Shown: positions 43,919 through 51,538 of the stretch, in pieces | How the letters are laid out: each line of letters begins with the position of its first letter | Position numbering within the stretch: the first letter of the stretch is position 1 | NCBI GenBank assembly: GCA_963830065.1 | Contig: CAWHLA010000006.1 | Coordinates: forward strand, 434,001-498,000 | From: JACCZR01 sp963830065 | GTDB lineage: Bacteria; Actinomycetota; Thermoleophilia; Solirubrobacterales; Thermoleophilaceae | Direction of reading: 5' to 3' | Length of the DNA stretch: 64,000 nucleotides | Notes under the pieces: model-generated | What the model was told of the DNA's origin: nothing | The model's input: only the letters and a program-made list of their open reading frames with translations | The model's database searches: none | Program-made: the position numbers and the translations under genes

Positions 43919-44687
43919 CGCCGTAGAGCTGCTGCGCTGCCCGCACTGCCGCTCGCCCCTGTCCCTCCGCGACCGCTCACTCTCCTGCGCCGAGGGCCAC
44001 AGCTTCGACCTCGCCCGCCAGGGCTACGTGAACCTGGTCCCGGCGCCTGGGGACACCGCCGCGATGGTCAGCGCCCGCGAGGTCTTTCTCGGGGCCGGCC
44101 ACCTCGACTTCTTCCCACTCGACGCCGGCGGCGTGGTGGTCGACGCCGGCTCGGGGCCGGCCCACCATCTGGCCGCCACGAAGGCCGACCTGGGCATCGC
44201 CCTCGACAGCTCCACCGCCGCCCTGCGCCGGGCGGCACGGCGCGCCGCGGCCGCTGTGGGCTGCGACCTGTGGAAGGAGCTGCCGCTGCACTCCGGGGTG
44301 GCCGACACGGTCCTGAGCGTGTTCTCCCCCCGCAACGGCGCCGAGTTCGCCCGGATCCTGCGCCCCGGTGGCAGGCTGATCACCGTCACCCCGGCCCCCG
44401 ACCACCTGGCTGAGCTGATCGAGCGCCTGGGCCTGCTGTCGGTCGACCCCGACAAGGAGCAGCGCCTCCAGGCCAAGCTGACGGGTCTGTTCGAGCAGGA
44501 CGGCGGCGAGCGCTACGAACGCACGCTCGAGCTCTCCCACGGCGACGCACTGGCGGCGGCCCGGATGGGGCCGAGCGCCTGGCACCTGGAACCCGGCGAG
44601 CTGGAGGGCCGCATCTCGGTCCTGCCCGAGCCGCTCGCGGTCACCGCCGCCGTCATGGTTACTGCGTGGGCAGCTGAACCCGTATGA
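43908..44687 (+). CDS. 23S rRNA guanine-N1 methyltransferase (RlmA family)
   Basis: 259 residues, GTG start. N-terminal zinc finger C11-x2-C14...C27-x3-H31 (LRCPHCRSPL, CAEGHSFDLARQGYVNL), then a SAM-binding Rossmann domain (VVVDAGSGPAHHLAA, about 76-90; VLSVFSPRNGAEFARILRPGGRL). It methylates G745 or G748 of 23S rRNA. The Gram-positive RlmA(II)/TlrB group confers macrolide effects; which site applies cannot be told here. The first GTG overlaps the sugar-transferase gene. Confidence 0.9.
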   Translation: MRPDAVELLRCPHCRSPLSLRDRSLSCAEGHSFDLARQGYVNLVPAPGDTAAMVSAREVFLGAGHLDFFPLDAGGVVVDAGSGPAHHLAATKADLGIALDSSTAALRRAARRAAAAVGCDLWKELPLHSGVADTVLSVFSPRNGAEFARILRPGGRLITVTPAPDHLAELIERLGLLSVDPDKEQRLQAKLTGLFEQDGGERYERTLELSHGDALAAARMGPSAWHLEPGELEGRISVLPEPLAVTAAVMVTAWAAEPV

Positions 44688-46380
44688 GTCGCCGGCGCGT
44701 GGTGGTGCGGACCGTGGTGCGGTCGGCGCGCACGATGAAATAGACGCGCATGTCCCCGGTGCTCCCCGGCCGGAAGCGCAGGCGGAAGCGCCCGCGGCGA
44801 TCCGGAGTCAGGGCCCGGGTGCTTGTGGTCTTGAAGCCCTCGCCCTTGCGCTTCTGTAGGACGGCGAAGACGCGGCGCTTGCGCGGAGCCACCGACCCGC
44901 GGACGCTGACCAGCTGGCCGACGGCGAGCTCTTCGGGCAGCCCACGCAGCTTCACCGCGGCCTTGACCTTCAGCGTGGTGCGGCTGGACAGCGAACCGGC
45001 CAGCCCGCCGCCACCGCCGAAGCGCACCCGCACGAAGCGTGGGCCGCGAGGGCGGACCACCGTCTCGTAGTTGCCGTCGGAGTCGAGCGAGACCTTGGCC
45101 ACTGTCCGGTACTTGCCCCGGCTGGTGCGCGCCTGGACGCCCACCCGGGTGCCGGTGACGGGGCTGCCGTCGAACTTGGTCAGCCGCCCGGCCACCTTCA
45201 CGCGGCCCTTGTAGGGGGCCGTACGGGGGGTCAGCTTGGCCGTCAGTCGCGTTCCCGCGCCCCCAGACACGTCGCCGACCCGCGCGCGCAGGTCAGGCAG
45301 CTGGGCGTAGAGGGCGTCGCCGGGGCAGCTGGTGGCGTTCGTGTCCCGGTGCCCGGCCACGCGCCCGATGCGGACGCTGCGACCGGAGGGGAACTTGTTC
45401 GTGCTGCCGCCCGCGCTCGTGACGGTGGTGGACCCCGCCGTGGGCACGCCGTGCAGCGGCAGCTTCCAGCGGATCAGGCGCGCCATGGCGTCCAGCGCCG
45501 CGCTGCTCTGCGGCACCGAGGTGTGGGTGCCGATGTTGGCGATGCCGGTGGTCTGGGCGTTGTAGCCCTGGGCCTGGGCGCCCACCACGGCGCGGTCGAT
45601 CCCGCCGGCGCGACCCTCGTAGAGCGTGCCGTACTTGTCGACGAGGAAGTTGTAGCCGATGTCGCTCCAGCCGTTGGAGTTGCGGTGGAACCGGCAGATG
45701 CCCAGCACCACCGACGGGGCCTCGCTGCGCGAGTAGTTGTTGGCCGAGACCGTGTGGTGAATGAAGGCCGCCTTCACCGTGCCCTCGTCGGGAGAGTTCC
45801 GCGGCGGGCAGTCTGAGGCACCCCAGCCCGAGCGGGTGACCATGTCCGGCTGTGGATCGGCCGCCTTGGCGGCCGGCGTGCCGGGGACCAACGCGGCCAC
45901 CCCGTCGGCGACGCGGCGCAGGCCCGACTTCAGCCGGTCACCCGCTGTGGAAGAGCCCTTCACGTTCACGTAGTGCAGCTTCAGCCCCGGGACGGGCTTG
46001 CTGAGCCGGTACTGCACGTAGTCGGCCTCGCCGACCCAGGTGGGCGTGGAGCTGCCCTGCGGCATCGGCTCGCCACGGCCGGGGTCGGGCGCGTCCTCGG
46101 CGTGGGAGTAGAGCGTGGTCCAGCGCGTCCAGCCGCCGCCCTCGCGCCGCGTGCGCACCGACACGCCCGGCTCCCCGCCGCCGCGCCAGCGCAGGCCGAC
46201 GAGGTTGAAGCGCTTGCCGGTCTTGATCGGCTGCGACTGCACCGCCTTGCCGAAGCGCTTCTGCACGCCGGCGCCGCTCTCGAAGTCCACCGGCTCGGGC
46301 CGGAAGGGCTTCAGCGAGAACGCGGGTGCGGCCACGAGGCCGCAGGCGAGCAGCGCGAGAATGAGCGTGCGACGAAGCAT
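44659..46380 (-). CDS. Secreted PGRP-type N-acetylmuramoyl-L-alanine amidase
   Basis: 573 residues from ATG 46380, chosen because it gives a clean signal peptide (MLRRTLILALLACGLVAAPAFS); ATG 46413 would prepend acidic residues. After an N-terminal beta-rich region (residues about 30-170) comes the amidase_2/PGRP domain (about 185-370). The latter has RSGWGASDC, AFIHHTVSANNYS, DIGYNFLVDKYGTLYEGRAGGID, AGHRDTNATSCPGDALY, with the zinc-binding His/His/Cys set. The C-terminal part has two or more Ig-like or carboxypeptidase-regulatory-like beta domains (KGRVKVAGRLTKFDGSPVTG). Cleaves the amide bond between MurNAc and stem peptide. Overlaps rlmA by 29 nt at the 3' end. Confidence 0.9.
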   Translation of the reverse strand: MLRRTLILALLACGLVAAPAFSLKPFRPEPVDFESGAGVQKRFGKAVQSQPIKTGKRFNLVGLRWRGGGEPGVSVRTRREGGGWTRWTTLYSHAEDAPDPGRGEPMPQGSSTPTWVGEADYVQYRLSKPVPGLKLHYVNVKGSSTAGDRLKSGLRRVADGVAALVPGTPAAKAADPQPDMVTRSGWGASDCPPRNSPDEGTVKAAFIHHTVSANNYSRSEAPSVVLGICRFHRNSNGWSDIGYNFLVDKYGTLYEGRAGGIDRAVVGAQAQGYNAQTTGIANIGTHTSVPQSSAALDAMARLIRWKLPLHGVPTAGSTTVTSAGGSTNKFPSGRSVRIGRVAGHRDTNATSCPGDALYAQLPDLRARVGDVSGGAGTRLTAKLTPRTAPYKGRVKVAGRLTKFDGSPVTGTRVGVQARTSRGKYRTVAKVSLDSDGNYETVVRPRGPRFVRVRFGGGGGLAGSLSSRTTLKVKAAVKLRGLPEELAVGQLVSVRGSVAPRKRRVFAVLQKRKGEGFKTTSTRALTPDRRGRFRLRFRPGSTGDMRVYFIVRADRTTVRTTTRRRLIRVQLPTQ

Positions 46381-46443
46381 CCCTTCGCCCCCGAACACTT
46401 CCAATTCCCGCATGTTGCGGGCTTAACTGGCGTTATCCCGGGC

Positions 46444-47163
46444 TCAGGGGACGGGCTCTGGGCCGTTGCCGCGGTGCTCGTCGATGAAGGCGCGCAACGC
46501 CGTCATCGACTTGGCGTCGACCTTGGGGCAGCCCAGGAGGTACCCGGTGCCCAGCGGCTCGGGGTCGCGGCCCCAGGCCGTGGCAGCCATCTGGTAGGGC
46601 ATGTTGGGCCGGGGGATCAGCAGCAGTTGGTACCCCTGCTCGGAGTCGTAGGTGGCCTTCAGGTCCGCCCGTGCCTGACGGGGCGCGTCGGGCTTGAACC
46701 AGATGTCGACGCGACCGTGCTCGAGCGAGTGGACCACCGAGGAGTCCGGGGGCGGCTCGGTGTAGGCCTGGTCCTCGCCGGGGATCTCGTAGTGCCTGCC
46801 GCTCATGGGCGGGTTCGAGCTGTAGCGGATCTGCTCGTTGGGGTTGCCGACGTGGTCGCGGCTCTTCGCGCGCTCCTGCTTGACGTCGCACCCCGCCACC
46901 TCGGCGGCCTTCTTCACGTCGGTCTCGCCGGGCTTGGCCACCGCCCCGTTGGGCGGGTACAGGGAGGCCTGCTGCTCGGAGCCCTCCTCGCCGCTGCCGC
47001 TGCCGAGCACGAACACGGCGAGGACGATGAGCACGGCCACCGCCAGGGCGCCGCCGATCCCGTAGCCCACCAGGCGCTTGCGCCGGGCAGCCTGGGCGGC
47101 CGCCTGCTCGCGCTCTTCACGCTCGCGCCGGAGGCGCTCCTTCTCTTCCTTGCGGCTGGCCAT
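46444..47163 (-). CDS. DUF3105 family membrane-anchored protein
   Basis: 239 residues. A highly charged N-terminus (KEEKERLRREREEREQ) and one transmembrane helix (about 31-53) precede a DUF3105 domain. That domain has RYSSNPPMSGRHYEIPGEDQAYTEPP, VVHSLEHGRVDIWFKP and a conserved C-terminal GTGYLLGCPKVD. A Cys pair (GCDVKQ, GCPKVD) suggests an extracytoplasmic disulfide. Function unknown; some DUF3105 proteins are fused or adjacent to redox proteins. Its stop lies 30 nt before the amidase ATG at 46413, so they may be cotranscribed. Confidence 0.85.
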   Translation of the reverse strand: MASRKEEKERLRREREEREQAAAQAARRKRLVGYGIGGALAVAVLIVLAVFVLGSGSGEEGSEQQASLYPPNGAVAKPGETDVKKAAEVAGCDVKQERAKSRDHVGNPNEQIRYSSNPPMSGRHYEIPGEDQAYTEPPPDSSVVHSLEHGRVDIWFKPDAPRQARADLKATYDSEQGYQLLLIPRPNMPYQMAATAWGRDPEPLGTGYLLGCPKVDAKSMTALRAFIDEHRGNGPEPVP

Positions 47164-47187
47164 GCGACGCCGAAGCGTAGTGAGGGG

Positions 47188-48036
47188 TTAGGCCACCTGG
47201 CGCCTGTGCCGCCGCCGCTGGCCGGTCTCCGACCAGCAGTCGTCGACGAAGTCCGTGATCTCCTTGGTCAGGCGCTCGGGAGTGATCCTCAACTCGAGGA
47301 TCGAGCTGGCCTCCACCAGCCGTGCACCCTTGACCTCGTGCACCAGCTGGTCGGAATCCGAGAAGGGATGGATCGGGTCGCGGTTGTGTCCGATCACGAG
47401 CGTGGGCATGTCCAGCCGGCGGCGCTCCTCGCTGGGCGGCGCCACCCGCCCGAAGAACAGGCCCTGAAGCACCGAGGCCGACGGCTTCGGGTCCTGGCTG
47501 ACCCAGTCCAGCAGCATGTCGGCCAGCAACGGCCGGCCGGGCCGCGGGATGCGGCCGGCGACCGCGCCGATCACGCGGGCGACCGGGGCGCCGAAGGTCA
47601 GGTGGACCATCAACGGGGTGAAGGCCAGGGCGCAGCCGAGCAGCGCGTTGTCGAGCACCGGCATCTCGACCAGCAGCCCCTTGACCCGGTCGGGGGCCGC
47701 CACGGCGGCCTCGAGGGAGGCGTTCGCGCCCAGCGAGGTGCCGCCGATCACGGCCTGGTCGATCTCCAGGTGGTCGAGCAGGCCGATGACCTGGGCGCCG
47801 AAGATCGACATGCCGTAGTTGCTCATCTCCGGCGGCCGGTCCGAGTCCCCGTGGCCCAGCAGGTCCAACGACAGGACGCGGTAGCCGCGCTCGGCGATCG
47901 AGGACGCGAGCGGGCCCTGCATCTTGCGCGAGAAGAGCAGTCCCGGAAGCAGCACGACCGTGCGGTCGCCGCCGCCGTACTCGTCGAACACGAGCCGGTG
48001 ACCCTGGTGGACAAACGAGCGTCTGCGCGCCTTCAA
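47188..48036 (-). CDS. Alpha/beta-hydrolase fold protein
   Basis: 282 residues. Hydrolase core: VVLLPGLLFSRKMQGPLA (oxyanion region), LSLDLLGHGDSDRP (54-68), nucleophile elbow GGTSLGANAS with S101, and acid loop IGHNRDPIHPFSDSDQLV. The usual C-terminal catalytic His is not at its expected place: the region reads GARLVEASSILELRITPERL. Activity is therefore doubtful, or a nearby His substitutes. Substrate unknown. It is the last undamaged gene before the decayed region to its right. Confidence 0.82.
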   Translation of the reverse strand: MKARRRSFVHQGHRLVFDEYGGGDRTVVLLPGLLFSRKMQGPLASSIAERGYRVLSLDLLGHGDSDRPPEMSNYGMSIFGAQVIGLLDHLEIDQAVIGGTSLGANASLEAAVAAPDRVKGLLVEMPVLDNALLGCALAFTPLMVHLTFGAPVARVIGAVAGRIPRPGRPLLADMLLDWVSQDPKPSASVLQGLFFGRVAPPSEERRRLDMPTLVIGHNRDPIHPFSDSDQLVHEVKGARLVEASSILELRITPERLTKEITDFVDDCWSETGQRRRHRRQVA

Positions 48037-48110
48037 GACCGGCTGAGTCTACCTGGGCGCTCACGAAGGGTATGTTGCTGGACAAGCGACCAATCCGGGG
48101 GAGGATGGGT

Positions 48111-48240
48111 ATGAGCAAGACCGCGCACGTGGAGATCACCGTCAACGGTGAGCACCACAGCCGCGACGTCGCCACGGTGGCCGAGGTCGAGCTAGACGAG
48201 CACGAGCACGGTGACCACCAGGGCGACCCCGACCTGCCGC
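48111..48240 (+). pseudogene. CoxS-like N-terminal stub
   Basis: ATG 48111 follows GGGGGAGG at good spacing, and the first 20 codons (MSKTAHVEITVNGEHHSRDV) match the N-terminus of the iron-sulfur small subunit of CO-dehydrogenase/xanthine-dehydrogenase-type enzymes (VEITVNGExH). The [2Fe-2S] motifs (GCDTSxCGAC, CGxCxPG) never appear. The sequence turns into His/Asp/Glu-rich then Pro/Ser/Arg-rich text, and the open frame runs on to 48392 over an antisense pseudogene. Upstream of coxD, the stub fits the expected place of coxS in a coxMSLDEFG cluster. The end coordinate is approximate. Confidence 0.55.
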
Positions 48241-48272
48241 TGCTGGCCTGTGGCCGGAGCCCGCCAGGGTGG

Positions 48273-48563
48273 TCAGCTAGCTCTGGCCGTCACCTGGCCC
48301 GCCGTGATCGCCGGGGGTTCGGCATCAGCTCCCCGAGATTCGCCTTGACGAAATCCGCGGCAAGGCGGTTCGTATCCTCCTCAGCGGCGTGATCCTCGAA
48401 GACGCTGGCCGAGAACACGACGCCATCGTCCGAGTCGTCGCACAAAGTAATAGGCGACGAGGCCCGGATGGTCACTGACCAGCGGAATGAACCCCTCACG
48501 TACCCGCTATGACACCTCACCAGGATCGTTGACTGCCTCGTAGCGACGCACAGTGGCCCACAT
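48273..48563 (-). pseudogene. Small antibiotic-monooxygenase-like protein, three lesions
   Basis: Once a gene of about 97 codons: AGGAGG lies just upstream of ATG 48563. The frame reads MWATVRRYEAVNDPGEVS, then a TAG (48509-48507), then RVREGFIPLVSDHPGLVAYYFV. After a frame change near 48442 it continues DDGVVFSASVFEDHAAEE and NRLAADFVKANLGELMPNP. A further base loss near 48314 (run of C) changes frame again before PAITAGQVTARAS and a TGA at 48275-48273. The pieces match the short dimeric alpha/beta-barrel (ABM-like) proteins with a VFEDxAxAxESxRxAADWV motif. Family assignment is moderate; the decay is clear. Confidence 0.65.
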
Positions 48564-48692
48564 CTCTTTCCTCCTGTTGCTCGACTTCGATGGACTTCCC
48601 CCTCCACGACGGGGAGCGTAAGTCAGCTCACCCAGAAGGGCAACAGTGGGGCTTTTGGAGGGCGCCGAGAAAACAGCACCTGGCGCGGGTGC

Positions 48693-49021
48693 TCACCCGC
48701 CGGGCGCTGGAGACGGCCGCCGGGGTCTAGACAGCGGGAGACACTCCGAGGTGCAGAACGCGCAGCGCGAGGCGGACACGGCTGCCACGATCAGGAACCC
48801 GAGCAGTGCGTTGATGAAGTCCCGTACAAGAACTGGCTGCCGTTGATCTCGAACTTGAGGTTCGAGAAGTCGGGCTGTCCGCCTATGGCGGCGATCAGCG
48901 GCGTGATCAGGTCCTTCACCAGGGCCGCGATCACCGCCGCGAACGCCGTGCCTATCACCACCGCTACCGCCAGCTCCACCAGGTTGCCTCTGGTGATGAA
49001 CTCCCGGAAGTCCTTGAGCAC
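48693..49021 (-). pseudogene. mscL: Broken large-conductance mechanosensitive channel
   Basis: GTG 49021 opens LKDFREFITRGNLVELAVAV then VIGTAFAAVIAALVKDLITP, the conserved N-terminus and first pore helix of MscL, through NGSQFLYG. A single-base loss near 48822 (GGGAC for GGGGAC) then truncates the frame. In the corrected frame DFINALLGFLIVAAV (second helix) follows, but it jumps directly to SASRCAFCTSECLP, the zinc-ribbon-like C-terminus of actinobacterial MscL. About 40 codons of the second helix and linker are therefore missing. The channel cannot be functional. The start codon is 6 nt from the divergent coxD start. Confidence 0.85.
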
Positions 49022-49027
49022 GCCGCG

Positions 49028-49849
49028 ATGCTGACCGACCCGTCGGCCGTCACCGAGGCCCTGGCGCGGGAGAGCTACCTGGCCGATCCGGCGCTCGCCA
49101 CGGCCGTGTACCTGGCCGGCGAGCTCGAGCAGCCGCTGCTGCTGGAGGGCGAGGCGGGCGTGGGCAAGACCGAGGTGGCCAAGGCGCTGGCCGGCGCCAC
49201 CGACGCCGGCTGATCCGGCTGCAGTGCCACGAGGGCATCGACGTGCACACCGCCCTGTACGACTGGGACTACGCCCGCCAGCTGCTCCACCTGCGCGGGC
49301 GGCAGCGAGGAGCCGCTGTACTCCGAGCGCTTCCTGCTGCGCCGGCCGCTGCTGGAGGCGCTGGAATCCGAGCAGCCCACGGTGCTGCTGATCGACGAGA
49401 TCGACCGCGCCGACGACGAGTTCGAGGCCTTCCTGCTCGAGCTCCTGTCGGAGTTCCAGGTCTCGATCCCCGAGCTGGGAACGGTGAAGGCCACCACCCG
49501 CCCGCTGGTGATCATCACCTCCAACCGCACCCGCGAGCTGCACGACGCGCTCAAGCGGCGCTGCCTGTACCACTGGATCGACTACCCCTCGCGGGAGCGC
49601 GAGCGGGCGATCGTGGAGGCGAGGTTGCCCGGCGTGCCCGACGAGGTGGCCGGCCGCGTGTGTGCCGCGGTAGCGCGGCTGCGCGGCGAGGACCTGTACA
49701 AGCTCCCGGGGGTGGGGGAGACCATCGCCTGGGCCCAGGCTCTGCTGGCGCTGGAGGACGCCGAGCTGGAGGAGACGCTCGGGGTGGCGCTCAAGGTCCG
49801 CGAGGACATCGAGCGCGTGCGCGAGCGGCAGGTGCTCCAGGGTGTCTAG
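49028..49849 (+). pseudogene. coxD: CoxD-type MoxR AAA+ ATPase with two compensating frameshifts
   Basis: CoxD helps insert the Cu/sulfur of the Mo-Cu site of CO dehydrogenase. Frame 1 (49028-49213) gives Walker A GEAGVGKTE and ends at GATDAG plus TGA. The expected TDARLIRLQC follows in another frame (RLIRLQCHEGIDVHTALYDWDYARQLLHLR), consistent with loss of one C in CCC near 49207. A second shift near 49288 (GGGCGGCAGC) restores frame 1: SEEPLYSERFLLRRPLLEAL, Walker B TVLLIDEIDRADDEFEAFLL, SNRTRELHDALKRRCLYHW. The rest is normal to the stop at 49849. With both corrected, the protein would be about 273 residues and complete. Confidence 0.88.
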
Positions 49850-50972
49850 GCCGGGTCCTCGCATGACCGCTCGGCTCGGCCTGCTGGCCGCCTCGATGCG
49901 CGCGGGCGGCGCCCGGCTGGGAGTCGGCGAGCTGCTGGCCGCCCACCGGGCGCTCGGGGCGGTGGACCCCGCGAACCCACACGAGGCCCGCGACGCTCTC
50001 CGGGCCGCCCTGTGCTCTCGCCACGAGGACCTGGCCCTGTTCGACATCGCCTTTGCCGAGCTGATGGCGCGGCCCGATCGGCCGCCGACCGGAGCAGAGC
50101 TGCTGGACGAGCTCGGGCCGATGGCGCTCCCGCGCGCGGCCGTGCCCGACGTCGCCGAGGCGCCGGTCGAGGCCGGGCTGGAGCCGGTGCCCTCGGCCGC
50201 GAGCGAGATCGAGTTGCTGCGCGACAAGGACTTCGCCGAGTACACCGACGCCGAGCGGGCGGTCGCCCGCCGGGTGCTGGAGCGGCTGGCTCGCCGGGGC
50301 CCCGAGCGGCCGGGGAGGCGCCTGCGCCCCGCCCGCCGGCGCGGCCCCCATCCCGACCTGCGCCGGACCGTGCGCGCGTCGCTGCGCCACGACGGCGAGC
50401 CCTTCGAGCGCCACTGGCGTGCCCCGGAGGAGCGCCCGCGGCCCCTGGTCCTGGTGTGCGACGTGTCGGGCTCGATGGAGCCCTACGCCCGGGTGCTGCT
50501 GCAGTACCTCCAGGCCTGCGTGGCCGCGCGACGGCGGGTGGAGGCCTTCGTGTTCGGCACCCGGCTCACCCGCGTGACCGCCGAGCTCAAGGGCCGCGAC
50601 CCCGACCGGGCGCTGGCCCGCGCCTCGGCCTCGGTGGCCGACTGGTCGGGCGGCACCAGGATCGGGGAGGCGCTGTCCGGACTGAACCGCGAGCACGGCC
50701 GCCGGGTGGGCCGGGGCGGGGTGGTGGTCGTGTGCTCGGACGGCTGGGACCGCGGCGACCCCGAGGAGCTCGGCGCCGAGATGGCCCGCCTGAAGCGCTG
50801 CTCGCACCGGCTGGTGTGGCTGAACCCGCTCAAGGCCAGCCCGGGCTACGAGCCGCTGGCGCGCGGGATGAACGCCGCGCTTCCCCACGTCGACCTGTTC
50901 ATGGCCGGGAACACTCTCGCTTCCCTGGAGCGTTTGGCACGGGCCATGGAGAGGGGATTCTCGGAGAGATGA
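49842..50972 (+). CDS. coxE: CoxE-type VWA domain protein
   Basis: 376 residues, GTG start overlapping coxD by 8 nt. An N-terminal helical region with YTDAERAVARRVLERLARR and an Arg-rich linker precede the VWA domain (about 200-365). The VWA domain has an intact MIDAS D207-x-S209-x-S211 (DVSGS), SGGTRIGEALSGLN and CSDGWDRGDPEEL. CoxE partners the MoxR ATPase CoxD in metal-site maturation of Mo-hydroxylases. The frame is undamaged, in contrast with coxD and coxS next to it. Confidence 0.92.
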   Translation: MSRPGPRMTARLGLLAASMRAGGARLGVGELLAAHRALGAVDPANPHEARDALRAALCSRHEDLALFDIAFAELMARPDRPPTGAELLDELGPMALPRAAVPDVAEAPVEAGLEPVPSAASEIELLRDKDFAEYTDAERAVARRVLERLARRGPERPGRRLRPARRRGPHPDLRRTVRASLRHDGEPFERHWRAPEERPRPLVLVCDVSGSMEPYARVLLQYLQACVAARRRVEAFVFGTRLTRVTAELKGRDPDRALARASASVADWSGGTRIGEALSGLNREHGRRVGRGGVVVVCSDGWDRGDPEELGAEMARLKRCSHRLVWLNPLKASPGYEPLARGMNAALPHVDLFMAGNTLASLERLARAMERGFSER

Positions 50973-51538
50973 TCGGTGCACTCGTCCTCGCCGCGGGAGA
51001 AGGATCCCGTTTCGGCGGCCGCAAGCAGCTTGCGGAGCTCGACGGGCGGCCGATGCTCGAGTATGCCCTCGCCGCGGTGGCCGAGTCCGAAGTGGACGAC
51101 ACGGTCGTGGTCCTGGGCGCCGGCGCCGACGAGGTGCTGCACTCCGTCGACCTCCACGGCGCCCGCCCGGTGGTGTGCGACCGCTGGGAGGAAGGGATGT
51201 CAGCCTCCCTGGCCTGCGGTCTGGCCGCGCTCGGAGACGCGGAGGCCGTCGTCGTGTGCCTGGGCGATCAGCCGCGGGTCTCCGCCGAGGCGATTCGGCG
51301 CGTGCTGGAGGCGCGGGAGGGAGCGCCCGCCACCAGGGCGACCTACGGGGGCGAGCCGGGCCACCCCGTCGTCCTCGAGGCCGAGCTGCTGGACCCGGTG
51401 CGCAACGTGAGCGGCGATCAGGGCGCCCGCAGCCTGCTGCGGCGGATCGGGGCGCTTGGCGTTCCGTGCGACGACCTGGGCGGCGGCGCCGACGTGGACA
51501 CCCCCGAGCAGCTCCGCGAGGTCGGGAAGGAGCTGTGA
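50969..51538 (+). CDS. mocA: Molybdenum cofactor cytidylyltransferase-like (MocA)
   Basis: 189 residues, ATGA overlap with coxE. MobA/MocA nucleotidyltransferase: LAAGEGSRFGGRKQL (8-21) binds the nucleotide, VCLGDQPRVS is the metal-binding GDxP region, and GHPVVLE and the GDQGAR motif follow. It attaches CMP to molybdopterin to make the MCD form used by CO dehydrogenase/xanthine dehydrogenase-type enzymes. Fits the coxF-like place in the cluster. Confidence 0.88.
   Translation: MIGALVLAAGEGSRFGGRKQLAELDGRPMLEYALAAVAESEVDDTVVVLGAGADEVLHSVDLHGARPVVCDRWEEGMSASLACGLAALGDAEAVVVCLGDQPRVSAEAIRRVLEAREGAPATRATYGGEPGHPVVLEAELLDPVRNVSGDQGARSLLRRIGALGVPCDDLGGGADVDTPEQLREVGKEL

Noticed and set aside
45973..48114. 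713-codon plus-strand open frame
   Set aside because: Antisense to the amidase, DUF3105 and hydrolase genes, with no domain-like sequence. Shadow of GC-rich coding on the other strand.
49205..49290. Programmed ribosomal frameshifting in coxD
   Set aside because: No slippery heptamer precedes either shift, and two opposite programmed shifts within 80 bp have no precedent for MoxR ATPases.
48791..50245. 484-codon minus-strand open frame ending in MscL-like sequence
   Set aside because: Only the last about 75 codons (from GTG 49021) resemble a protein family; the preceding part is antisense to coxD and coxE. The MscL part is reported as a pseudogene instead.
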